Origin: Terasakiella sp. SH-1
GTDB lineage: Bacteria; Pseudomonadota; Alphaproteobacteria; Rhodospirillales; Terasakiellaceae
NCBI RefSeq assembly: GCF_004564135.1
Contig: NZ_CP038255.1
Span: 466,501 to 530,500, forward strand
Length of the DNA stretch: 64,000 nt
Direction of reading: 5' to 3'
Below, one piece after another: positions 26,409-34,879 of this stretch (its first letter is position 1; each line of letters begins with the position of its first letter). The translations under genes and the position numbers were made by a program. Below the pieces are notes generated by a model that saw only the letters and a program-made list of their open reading frames with translations, searched no databases and had not been told where the DNA came from.

Positions 26409-27117
26409 GCCAGAAATACAATAAGGGCAGTAAAATAGCCGTTGCTAGTGCATTCAGCCCCATGCCAAGTCCGGCAAAAGCCCCAGCCGTTTCATTCAGG
26501 CTAAGCTTGCGTGCGGTGCCAATGCCGTGTGAGGCAATGCCCACGGCAAGGCCACGGGCTTTTTTATCTTTTACACGCACCAATGTGAGGACCATGCCGC
26601 CAAGGACAGCGCCCGTCACACCGCTAAGAATAACAAGGACAGCAGTGAGTGAGGGTGTCCCGCCAATGATTTCAGCCAAGCCCATGGCAACCGGGGCAGT
26701 CACGGATTTTGGTGCAAGGGAAAGCAGGGTGGTTTGTGATGCCCCAAGAAATGCAGCCACCCCAACACCGCTGGCAATGGCAAAGATGCACCCTAATATG
26801 ATTGTTATCATAATAGGGAGAAGGGCGGCTTTGACATGGTGGATATTTTTATAAAGGGGCACGGCCAAAGCCACTGTGGCAGGGCCAAGCAAGAAGTGAA
26901 TGTATTTTGCCCCGTCAAAATAGGTCAGATAGTCTGTTCCTGTTGCCCATAGGGTCAGGGATACGGTGATGATGGAAAAAAGGACCGGATTGGTCAGCGG
27001 ATGCTTGTTGGCTTTTTGATGGAGCCAGTCACCGAGAGCAAAACAGGCCAGTGTCAGGGTAATCCCCAGAAGCGGCGTTTGGGCAAGATATTCCCACAAT
27101 GAGATTAACTTATCCAT
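26401..27117 (-). CDS. lrgB: LrgB/CidB-family membrane protein
   Basis: 238 residues, multi-spanning. Conserved features include FLLGPATVALAVPLYK and SHGIGTARKL, a family hallmark. LrgA/LrgB pairs were first described as holin-like regulators of murein hydrolase activity; in some bacteria and in plastids they transport pyruvate or glycolate. Overlaps lrgA by 8 bases; third gene of oxyR-lrgA-lrgB. Confidence 0.9.
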   Translation of the reverse strand: MDKLISLWEYLAQTPLLGITLTLACFALGDWLHQKANKHPLTNPVLFSIITVSLTLWATGTDYLTYFDGAKYIHFLLGPATVALAVPLYKNIHHVKAALLPIMITIILGCIFAIASGVGVAAFLGASQTTLLSLAPKSVTAPVAMGLAEIIGGTPSLTAVLVILSGVTGAVLGGMVLTLVRVKDKKARGLAVGIASHGIGTARKLSLNETAGAFAGLGMGLNALATAILLPLLYFWLT

Positions 27118-27451
27118 GGGACCTGTCCAACAGTTTCATCACCAGCCCACAAAAGGCAATGGTCAAAAGTGTTGCAAAAATAATGGAGGCCGTAATGGGC
27201 AACCATTCCTTGGTGATCAAGTTAAAATGCAAGGTCACGCCGACCCCGGCCGGGACAAACAATAAGGCAAGATAGCTTAAAAGGGTGTTGGCTGTTTTAT
27301 CCAGATTTTCCGGTAAGCCTTTCTTGATCAACAAGCCGACAAGCAACAGGGCCATGCCGATGACCGGGCCGGGAATGGGAAGCCCGCTTAGATAGACAAT
27401 GGCTTCGCCCACCAGTTGAAGAAAACAAAGGAGGAAAAAGAAGGCAATCAT
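27110..27451 (-). CDS. lrgA: LrgA/CidA-family holin-like protein
   Basis: 113 residues, four membrane segments, with LPIPGPVIGMALLLVGL, the family signature. Partner of LrgB. The start overlaps the oxyR stop by 4 bases. Confidence 0.9.
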   Translation of the reverse strand: MIAFFFLLCFLQLVGEAIVYLSGLPIPGPVIGMALLLVGLLIKKGLPENLDKTANTLLSYLALLFVPAGVGVTLHFNLITKEWLPITASIIFATLLTIAFCGLVMKLLDRSHG

Positions 27452-28350
27452 GGGGCTAATGTCTCCTTAAGAAAGGTCGCAAGCATTTTAAATTCTTCTG
27501 CACGACCAGATGTTTTGCGCCAGACCAGCCCAATATCGCGTGGCGGGCTGTTTTGGGCCAAGGGAATGGTTTTAATATCGCAGCCTTTGTCAATGCCGGC
27601 TTCAATTGCCATTTGGGGCAATAAAGTGATCCCAAGACCATTGGCAACCATTTGAACGATGGTGGACAAGCTGGTGGCCCCAAATTCATTTGGACCTTTG
27701 TTGCTGGGCCAGGAGCAGGCCGCCATGGCATGTTCACGAATGCAATTGCCTTCTTCAAGCAAGAGAAGGTCCTCATCATAAAGGTCATGCGGCATGATGG
27801 CTTTGTGATCGCACATTGGGTGGGATAAAGGCAGGGCGCAGTAAAAGGAGTCCTGCATAAAGGTCAGGGTTTCCACGCCTTCTGCTTCATAAGGTAAGGC
27901 AAGAATCAGCAAGTCCAGATGCCCCCCATGCAGGCTGTCAAGCAGGCGAGCTGTTTGATCTTCTTTCAGATATAGGGTGAGATCGGGAAACTCATCGCGA
28001 ATGGCATGCATCAGTTTTGGCAGTAAAAAAGGGGCAATCGTGGGGATCACGCCTAAGCGCAGATCGCCGTTTAAGGGATTGCCCTTGGATTGGGCAAATT
28101 CCATCAAGGCATTTGCTTCCAATATAATGGCCTTGGCGCGTTCTAGGAGTTCTTCGCCAATCGGGGTGACAAGGACATGACGTTTGGTGCGTTCAAACAA
28201 TTGTACACCCAGTAAATCTTCAAATTCCTTGATGGCCGCGCTTAAGGTCGGTTGGGTTACAAAGCAGGCTTGGGCGGCGCGGCCAAAGTGCTTATGTTCG
28301 CCAACAGCAATGAAATATTTCAGATGTTTGAGGGAAAAAGATGCATTCAT
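27448..28350 (-). CDS. oxyR: OxyR-type peroxide-sensing LysR regulator
   Basis: 300 residues. LysR helix-turn-helix at the N-terminus (KYFIAVGEHKHFGRAAQACFVTQPTLSAAIKEFE). The effector domain keeps both redox cysteines in LEEGNCIREHAMAAC, C203 and C212, nine residues apart exactly as C199/C208 of E. coli OxyR. It should therefore sense hydrogen peroxide by disulfide formation. It overlaps lrgA by 4 bases, so the peroxide sensor is co-transcribed with lrgAB, which is not the usual oxyR setting (katG, ahpC). Confidence 0.85.
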   Translation of the reverse strand: MNASFSLKHLKYFIAVGEHKHFGRAAQACFVTQPTLSAAIKEFEDLLGVQLFERTKRHVLVTPIGEELLERAKAIILEANALMEFAQSKGNPLNGDLRLGVIPTIAPFLLPKLMHAIRDEFPDLTLYLKEDQTARLLDSLHGGHLDLLILALPYEAEGVETLTFMQDSFYCALPLSHPMCDHKAIMPHDLYDEDLLLLEEGNCIREHAMAACSWPSNKGPNEFGATSLSTIVQMVANGLGITLLPQMAIEAGIDKGCDIKTIPLAQNSPPRDIGLVWRKTSGRAEEFKMLATFLKETLAP

Positions 28351-28466
28351 AAAAATAACCTATAAATCAAACAGTCTTGATAGGCAAATGTCTTTGGTTG
28401 ATATTTTTTGTACTAATCCGCGTAAAATGTAATATATCTATAAAGATAGAAATTAGGGGTACATAC

Positions 28467-29411
28467 GTGGTTATGGCAGCGATGGGGCACGAGCAATTTG
28501 AAGAAGTAACCGTAGTGATTGCGGACCCGGACCCACGGGCACGAACGGTTGCAAAAAAGACATTGGTTCAGGCAGGCTTTCGTAAAATTTTGACAGGTCA
28601 TTCGTTAGATTTTGTCCGGCAAAGTTTTGAGATTGAAATGCCTGAGTTATTGATTGCGGAAACAGAATTACCTGATGGCGACTTTACCGATTTTGTAAAT
28701 GATATTCGTCATCATAAAATTGGGAATAATCCGTTCCTTGTTATTTCAGCCCTGACGGCAAACCCATCACCGGAGCTGGTGAAGAAAGTGATTCAGGCGG
28801 GGGCGGATGATCTGCTGTCTAAACCCTTTGATGTGGACACCCTCATGCGCCGTGTCGGGCGTTTGATTTATCAGCGCAAACCCTTTGTCGTGACTGGGGA
28901 TTATATTGGGCCGACCCGTCAGGCTAAATCCCAAAAAGAAGCCAATGCAGAACATTTTATTCCGCCCAATACCTTAAAGGCGCGGGCATTGAACCAAGGG
29001 TCGGTGGATGATGTTCAGGCCATGGTGGATGCGGCTATTGAAACGGTGAATACGCAGGCTCTGGAATCTCATGCCGAAGATATTGAAGAACTCGTGACCA
29101 TTTTAACACCGCGTTTGATCAATGGTGAGGTTGATGCCACATCAAAGCTGTGTCTGGATCGCCTGCGTTATGCGTCAGAAGATGCCAATCGCCGTTTGGA
29201 TGGGACGGCTTATGATCATGTTTCTGATTTGTGTCAGACCTTGTTGGGGGTGGTTAATCGTATTCGTAACAGCGGTGGCTTTCCTGCTGATCAGGATGTG
29301 AAACTATTGCTTCCATTGAATAAAGCCATTCAGCTTGGGTTTGACAAGAACGCCGATGTGGCAGCAGCTCGCCAAATTTCCCAAGCTGTTTTGGCAAAAA
29401 TTGCGGGTTAA
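28467..29411 (+). CDS. response-regulator-like protein with Glu at the phosphorylation site
   Basis: 314 residues from the GTG at 28467 (AGGGG 8 bases upstream). Residues ~14-125 are a receiver fold, but the phosphoacceptor position is Glu (E65 in LLIAETELPDG) and the acidic pair reads DPD (20-22). The Thr (T97) and Lys (K119 in SKPFD) are kept. The remaining ~190 residues are helical without a recognised output domain and contain no helix-turn-helix that I can see. It may be a fixed-state scaffold or a partner of the chemotaxis/ChpT genes downstream. Confidence 0.7.
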   Translation: MVMAAMGHEQFEEVTVVIADPDPRARTVAKKTLVQAGFRKILTGHSLDFVRQSFEIEMPELLIAETELPDGDFTDFVNDIRHHKIGNNPFLVISALTANPSPELVKKVIQAGADDLLSKPFDVDTLMRRVGRLIYQRKPFVVTGDYIGPTRQAKSQKEANAEHFIPPNTLKARALNQGSVDDVQAMVDAAIETVNTQALESHAEDIEELVTILTPRLINGEVDATSKLCLDRLRYASEDANRRLDGTAYDHVSDLCQTLLGVVNRIRNSGGFPADQDVKLLLPLNKAIQLGFDKNADVAAARQISQAVLAKIAG

Positions 29412-30598
29412 CCTTCTTTTTCCAAGGTAATATAACGGCTTGCGGGTTTTAGGTCTTTGGGGGTACCACCATTTTTAACAATCTCGATGGCTTTTTCAGT
29501 ATCCACGATAATGCGCCCGGACAATACGTTTAATCCATAATCAAACAGGGCTGGGGCCAGTGGGGTTTCAGGACCGACCAGAACCGTTTCTGCCAGCCCC
29601 TTGGTTTCCAGCAAGGTGGGGAGCAAGCCATCACCGAATGTGTGGGACGGCAGGATCACCCCGTCATAGGCATTTTCAATCAGATGTTGAAGGGCACGTT
29701 CCGTTGGCAGCATGGTGAAGTCATTGCTGTAATCTTTGTTTGGGGGAAAGTGTCCGGCAATCAGGACACGTTCATCGCGCCCCTGAAAATGGGTCAGGCC
29801 ACTATGATCTGATCCTGTCATGTCAGAACGGTTGTAATGGGCAAGGATGGCTGCGACACCGATGGCATGTTCAATCGGGTTATGCATCTGTGTGGCCCCA
29901 AGGGCTAAAGATTTCAGGCTTTGGTGAAGGGGGTGGTCCAAAGCTGTTTTCCCCAATGGGTTGGCCGTTACACCACAGCCATGAGCACCTGCGACCAAAA
30001 TGGCGTTTTCCCCGACCTCTACATGTAAAACCGGGGTGTCATCCACATTTTGGGCGAGTTCCTGATATAAATTCCATTTCGGCCACCATTGCCACAGGGC
30101 TTCCTGATCATGGGGCAGTAAGGCCCCTAAGCGCCCAGTGAAATCATTCCAGATTTCAAGGGCGCTGGCAGGTACGGCAACCAATGTGGGAATGCCAGCC
30201 AGGGCGGCTGCGATGATTTCTTCTGCCAGCCCGTTGCCGTCTTGTTCGCGCTCACCGAATTTTTCCACCACTAACAAGTCTGCTTTTTCTTCAATAGCGC
30301 GCCGCAGAACGCTGGAAGCTTCACACAGCAGGCTGACGTCAAATCCACAGGTGTTGTTTTCTCTATCTTCCTTGCTGGGACGTGCCAGCGGGTAATGATC
30401 GCCATTTTTAATGTCGATGGCATCCAGACCGATTTTTTCCCCCTTGTCATCATAGGCGAGTTCTTGGGTTAAGCCAGCCACATGCCAGCCCCGGTCTTGC
30501 AAAATTTTTGCAAAATCCAGCAAAGCGTTCCGTTCGGGGGTGTTTGCGGCGTAAAGAACCCCGCCAAGGCGGGTTGGTCGGGTTGTTTGAATTGACAT
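29408..30598 (-). CDS. DUF2478-DUF4213-DUF364 fusion protein
   Basis: 396 residues. Residues ~10-155 look like DUF2478, a P-loop-NTPase-like fold without a clear Walker A (LGGVLYAANTPERNALLDFAKILQDRGW, DLLVVEKFGERE). The middle (~170-265) resembles DUF4213 (AHGCGVTANPLGKTALDHPL, NPIEHAIGVAAILAHYN). The end (~285-385) resembles DUF364, a proposed heavy-metal chelation domain (LVGPETPLAPALFDYGLNVLSG). DUF2478 often travels with molybdenum genes, so a metal-handling role is suggested but not shown. It overlaps the end of the convergent response-regulator gene by 4 bases. Confidence 0.7.
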   Translation of the reverse strand: MSIQTTRPTRLGGVLYAANTPERNALLDFAKILQDRGWHVAGLTQELAYDDKGEKIGLDAIDIKNGDHYPLARPSKEDRENNTCGFDVSLLCEASSVLRRAIEEKADLLVVEKFGEREQDGNGLAEEIIAAALAGIPTLVAVPASALEIWNDFTGRLGALLPHDQEALWQWWPKWNLYQELAQNVDDTPVLHVEVGENAILVAGAHGCGVTANPLGKTALDHPLHQSLKSLALGATQMHNPIEHAIGVAAILAHYNRSDMTGSDHSGLTHFQGRDERVLIAGHFPPNKDYSNDFTMLPTERALQHLIENAYDGVILPSHTFGDGLLPTLLETKGLAETVLVGPETPLAPALFDYGLNVLSGRIIVDTEKAIEIVKNGGTPKDLKPASRYITLEKEG

Positions 30599-30667
30599 TG
30601 TCAGCGATTCGCTTTTCTTCTATGTTGTGTTTTGGGGTTAGCTTAACAAAAGAAGGAACAGATTTCC

Positions 30668-31333
30668 ATGGGTGTGCAAGTCGATATGAGAGTAGCCGAA
30701 TTATTATGTTCGCGTTTGTGTCATGACTTGGTGGGTCCGGTCGGGGCTGTGAACCATGGAATTGAACTGATTGAAGAAACCAACAGCCCGGTTATGGCCG
30801 AAGCTGCCCAGATGATTGGTCAAAGCGGGCAACAAGCTGCAAGCCGTCTGGAATTCTTTCGTCTTGCCTTTGGTCTGTCTGGCGGGGGCAGTGGGCGGAT
30901 GTCCATGCTACAAGGACGCCAGCTTGCTCAGGGCTTTATTGAAAAGCATATTCAGCTTCACTGGCCGCAAAACCCTGAATTACCCTGGAAAGATAATGAA
31001 CCCTGCGTGCCCAAAGATGTCATCAAGGTTATTTTAAACCTGTTGATGTTGGGGATTGATTGTTTACCCCGTGGTGGCACTTTAACACTTAATCAGGCGG
31101 CCTTGCCGGAAGGTTTGGGTATCGCCTTGGTTTGTGAGGGGCAAAAAGCCCATATCAAAGATGAAATTCAAAGCGCAATTGCACCCAATGCCAGTTGCGA
31201 TTCTTTGACGGCGCGAACTGTTCAGGCTTTCTTTATGGCGCGTCTGGCTGATGATTTAGGGTTGGATTTTGAAATTTCCTGCCCACAGGCTGACTATGTG
31301 CAAATTGCTGCACTTATCCCTCTTGATTTATAG
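30668..31333 (+). CDS. chpT: ChpT-type histidine phosphotransferase
   Basis: 221 residues. The dimerisation helix carries the phospho-relay His, H19 in ELLCSRLCHDLVGPVGAVNHGIELIEE, diagnostic for ChpT, followed by a degenerate ATPase-like domain. ChpT passes phosphate from CckA to CtrA and CpdR. ctrA itself is 8 kb downstream in this window. It precedes the chemotaxis operon with a 220-base gap. Confidence 0.9.
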   Translation: MGVQVDMRVAELLCSRLCHDLVGPVGAVNHGIELIEETNSPVMAEAAQMIGQSGQQAASRLEFFRLAFGLSGGGSGRMSMLQGRQLAQGFIEKHIQLHWPQNPELPWKDNEPCVPKDVIKVILNLLMLGIDCLPRGGTLTLNQAALPEGLGIALVCEGQKAHIKDEIQSAIAPNASCDSLTARTVQAFFMARLADDLGLDFEISCPQADYVQIAALIPLDL

Positions 31334-31553
31334 GAAGTCCCCGTATGGTGCGGGCTGCGTGATTGCCTGAAATAGAAAATAAAATAGTTTCATTTCTAAA
31401 CTAAAATGAAAAAAATATTACATTTACGGAATGATGTCGTTTTTTTCTTTGTGCCCGTAGGGGTTTTACGTAATAGTAACGCCAACATTAGTCTATTTTC
31501 GAATGCCGTCGTATGAAATTTAGTGCGGTACAGATAAGGAGAAAGGTAGAACC

Positions 31554-34340
31554 ATGGATGATCTACTCAGTGAATTCATAACAGAAACATCCGAAAGCCT
31601 CATGGTGCTTGACTCAGAATTGGTAAAATTCGAGCAAGACCCCAATGACACAGAAATCCTTTCCAATATCTTCCGCTTGATGCACACCATTAAGGGGACT
31701 TGTGGTTTCCTTGGTCTGCCACGTCTTGAAAAAGTGGCACATGCGGGTGAAAACGTACTGGGTAAATTCCGCGATGGTTCGCTGGAAGTGACACCACAAG
31801 CTGTGACACTGATTTTGCATGCGATTGATACCATTAAAGAATTGCTGCAAATTCTGGAAGAAACAGAAGCTGAACCAGATGGCAATGATCAGGAATTGAT
31901 TGATCAGCTGAACGCTATGGCAGAAGGTCGCCCGGTTGAAGCCGCTGCCCCTGCGCCAGAACCTGCCCCTGCTCCTGAAGCGGCTCCAGAACCGGTTGTT
32001 GAAGAAGCTGCCCCGGCTGCAAGTTCCGGCCCGGTCACTGATGCCAATGGCTTCCCTGTTGCTGCAGAATTGCTGGCTGAAGTTGAAGAAGCGGTTGCTG
32101 CTGGTGTTGTCGCGCCAAGTCAGGATGAACTTGATGAGCAGATGAAGGCGGAAATGGACGCGGAAAAAGCAGCAGAAGCACCTGCTGCCCCGCCTGCACC
32201 CGCTGCACAGGTGCCTGCTGCTCCGAAAGAAGAGAAAAAAGAACCTGCAAAAGCCGCCGAAGCGAAAAAAACTGTCGGTGCGGCAAAAGAATCTGTTGCC
32301 AACCAGACAATTCGTGTGAACGTTGAATTGCTTGAAAACCTGATGACATTGGTGTCCGAGCTGGTTCTGACGCGTAACCAGCTGTTGCAGATGGTTCGTG
32401 GGTCTGATGACAGTGTCTTCAAAGTGCCGTTACAGCGTTTGTCTCATATTACATCTGACCTGCAAGAAGGTGTGATGAAAACACGCATGCAGCCAATCGG
32501 GAACGCTTGGGCGAAACTGCCACGTATTGTTCGTGATCTGGCCGTTGAATCGGGCAAGAAGATTGACCTGCAAATGATCGGTGCGGAAACCGAACTTGAT
32601 CGTCAGGTTTTGGAACTGATTAAAGATCCGCTGACACATATGGTGCGTAACTCTGCCGACCACGGTCTGGAAATGCCAGATGAACGTATTGCCATTGGCA
32701 AGCCGCAGGTCGGTACGGTGACATTGAACGCTTTCCATGAAGGTGGTCACATCATCATTGAAATTACCGATGATGGTAAAGGTTTGAATACGGACCGTAT
32801 TAAAGCGAAAATTCTTGAAAATGGCCTGGCGTCTGAAGCTGATCTGGAAACAATGTCTGATCAGCAAATTCATCAGTTTATTTTCCGTGCTGGTTTCTCT
32901 ACAGCTCAAAAGGTGACATCTGTTTCCGGTCGTGGTGTGGGTATGGATGTGGTTCGTACCAATATTGAGAAAATCGGTGGTACGATTGAACTGAAATCTG
33001 TGGAAGGTAAAGGCTCAACCTTCACCATCAAGATTCCGCTGACATTGGCAATTGTGTCTGCACTGGTTGTTGAATGTTCTGGTGAACGTTTTGCGATCCC
33101 ACAAATCAGCGTTCTGGAACTGGTTCGCACTTCTGCAGCATCTGACAATGCGATTGAGATGATCAATGATGCACCGGTTCTACGCTTGCGCAACCGCTTG
33201 CTGCCGCTGGTTTCGCTGCATGATCATCTGAAACTGGATGAAAACAAGAAAGACCTGGCTAATGATGAGCTGTTCATCGTTGTGACGCAGGTTGGGACAT
33301 ATCAGTTCGGTATCATCGTGGATCGCGTCTTTGATACGGAAGAAATCGTTGTGAAACCTGTTGCACCGATTCTGCGCCACATCTCGCTCTTCTCCGGGAA
33401 CACAATCCTTGGTGATGGTAGCGTGATCATGATTTTGGATCCGAACGGTATTGCTGCAACAACAGGCGAGGTTGCTATGGGCTCTTCTCAGGAAGCGCAA
33501 AGCACAACAGTGGCAACCCGCACAGACGGCGAAACAACCTCGATCCTTATTTTCCGCGCCGGTGGCGAAGAACTCAAGGCGGTTCCGCTGGCTCTGGTTG
33601 CTCGTCTGGAAGAAGTCGATGTGACGAAGATCGAATACTCTGGCACGAACCCGGTCGTTCAGTACCGTGGTCAGTTGATGCCGTTGATCCCGATCGACAC
33701 TGGTCACGAATGGAAAGAGGAAGGCCGTCAGCCTGTTCTGGTCTTCACTGATAAAGATCACTCTATGGGGCTGGTTGTTGATGAGATCGTTGATATTGTT
33801 GAAGACCACCTCAACATCGAACTGGCGTCTGAGCGTGATGGCTTTGTCGGTTCGGCTGTGATCAGCGGTAAGGCAACTGACCTGATTGATGCGGGCTTCT
33901 ATCTGACGAAAGCTTTCCCGGATTGGTTTGGCCGTCCGGAATCGGCAACATCTTATGGTGACGATGCTGTTGGTGGGCCGCGTGTTCTATTGGTGGATGA
34001 CAGCCCGTTCTTCCGCAACCTGTTGACGCCGATCCTGTCAGTGGCTGGTTATAATGTGGTTACGGCAGAAAGCGCGAAGAAAGCATTGGAGCTGCGTTCT
34101 GCCGGGGCGATCTATGATGCGATCGTTAGTGACATCGAAATGCCGGATATGAACGGTTTTGAGTTTGCAGAAGCGGTACGCAGTGATACACGTTGGAAGG
34201 AAATTCCAATGATTGCCCTGTCTTCACATGCAACCGAAGCGGACTTCGAACGTGGCCGTGAAGTTGGGTATAATGACTATTGTGCGAAGTTTGATCGTGA
34301 TGGTTTGTTACAGACTTTGAGCGAAACTCTGTCCGTATAA
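31554..34340 (+). CDS. cheA: hybrid chemotaxis kinase CheA with extra CheW-like and receiver domains
   Basis: 928 residues. Order: HPt domain (~1-105, H44 in LMHTIKGTCGFLGL); a long Ala/Pro/Glu-rich linker (~125-255) in place of a clear P2; dimerisation helices (~260-320); ATPase (HMVRNSADHGLE, DDGKGLN, GRGVGMDVV); a CheW-like P5; a second CheW-like module (~650-780); and a C-terminal receiver (~800-925, Asp in IVSDIEMPDMNG). It phosphorylates CheY and CheB from receptor input. No separate cheW lies in this operon; the second CheW-like module may replace it or tie in extra receptors. Confidence 0.9.
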   Translation: MDDLLSEFITETSESLMVLDSELVKFEQDPNDTEILSNIFRLMHTIKGTCGFLGLPRLEKVAHAGENVLGKFRDGSLEVTPQAVTLILHAIDTIKELLQILEETEAEPDGNDQELIDQLNAMAEGRPVEAAAPAPEPAPAPEAAPEPVVEEAAPAASSGPVTDANGFPVAAELLAEVEEAVAAGVVAPSQDELDEQMKAEMDAEKAAEAPAAPPAPAAQVPAAPKEEKKEPAKAAEAKKTVGAAKESVANQTIRVNVELLENLMTLVSELVLTRNQLLQMVRGSDDSVFKVPLQRLSHITSDLQEGVMKTRMQPIGNAWAKLPRIVRDLAVESGKKIDLQMIGAETELDRQVLELIKDPLTHMVRNSADHGLEMPDERIAIGKPQVGTVTLNAFHEGGHIIIEITDDGKGLNTDRIKAKILENGLASEADLETMSDQQIHQFIFRAGFSTAQKVTSVSGRGVGMDVVRTNIEKIGGTIELKSVEGKGSTFTIKIPLTLAIVSALVVECSGERFAIPQISVLELVRTSAASDNAIEMINDAPVLRLRNRLLPLVSLHDHLKLDENKKDLANDELFIVVTQVGTYQFGIIVDRVFDTEEIVVKPVAPILRHISLFSGNTILGDGSVIMILDPNGIAATTGEVAMGSSQEAQSTTVATRTDGETTSILIFRAGGEELKAVPLALVARLEEVDVTKIEYSGTNPVVQYRGQLMPLIPIDTGHEWKEEGRQPVLVFTDKDHSMGLVVDEIVDIVEDHLNIELASERDGFVGSAVISGKATDLIDAGFYLTKAFPDWFGRPESATSYGDDAVGGPRVLLVDDSPFFRNLLTPILSVAGYNVVTAESAKKALELRSAGAIYDAIVSDIEMPDMNGFEFAEAVRSDTRWKEIPMIALSSHATEADFERGREVGYNDYCAKFDRDGLLQTLSETLSV

Positions 34341-34369
34341 CAACTTATTTTTCAAACTTTGTTGAGTTT

Positions 34370-34410
34370 GGCGGCTTACTCCTTTATTTTGTTTTTGTGT
34401 GTAAGCCGCC
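34370..34410. terminator. stem-loop between cheA and cheY
   Basis: Perfect 10-bp stem GGCGGCTTAC/GTAAGCCGCC with a 21-base T-rich loop. There is no strong T-run after it, so partial termination or mRNA processing is more likely than a full stop. Confidence 0.45.
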
Positions 34411-34466
34411 TTCTATCTGGGAGACGGTACGCTTAAGGTGTTATAGCCGATAGGAACCGTGAAATA

Positions 34467-34832
34467 ATGAAATCTTGTCTGATTGTTGATGACTCAAAAG
34501 TTATCCGAATGGTAGCTCGTAAAATCCTGCAGGAGCTGGGCTTTGAAACTATTGAAGCTGCAGATGGCCAGCAGGCTCTGGACGAATGTATCAAAGAGAT
34601 GCCAACAGTTGTGTTGCTTGACTGGAATATGCCTGTCATGAGTGGCATTGAATACCTGAGAGAACTGCGCAAACAGCCCGGTGGGGATGAGCCCGTTGTT
34701 GTTTTCTGTACAACAGAAAATGATATCGAGCATATTCAGGAAGCCATCGAAGCTGGTGCAAACGAATATATTATGAAGCCGTTTGATAGTGAAATTATCC
34801 AGGCGAAATTCTCGCAAGTCGGTCTTCTGTAA
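34467..34832 (+). CDS. cheY: chemotaxis response regulator CheY
   Basis: 121 residues, a single receiver domain: acidic pair in SCLIVDDSKVIRM, phospho-Asp in VLLDWNMPVMSG, Thr in FCTTEND, Lys in MKPFD. Expected to bind the flagellar switch (FliM) when phosphorylated by CheA. Followed by cheB and cheR. Confidence 0.92.
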   Translation: MKSCLIVDDSKVIRMVARKILQELGFETIEAADGQQALDECIKEMPTVVLLDWNMPVMSGIEYLRELRKQPGGDEPVVVFCTTENDIEHIQEAIEAGANEYIMKPFDSEIIQAKFSQVGLL

Positions 34833-34879
34833 TTTGAATTTGATTTGAGGTTCTTTTGACGGGTCTCGTTGGGAAAAAT

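Noticed and set aside
28355-28386. CTAT...ATAG repeat upstream of oxyR as an OxyR operator
   Set aside because: The half-sites are 16 bases apart, not the 7-base spacing of the OxyR consensus, so I do not claim it as an operator.
31338-31370. Further copy of the dispersed repeat after chpT
   Set aside because: GTCCCCGTATGGTGCGGG has only a short stem and lacks the GAGGATGACG ending, so it may be chance.
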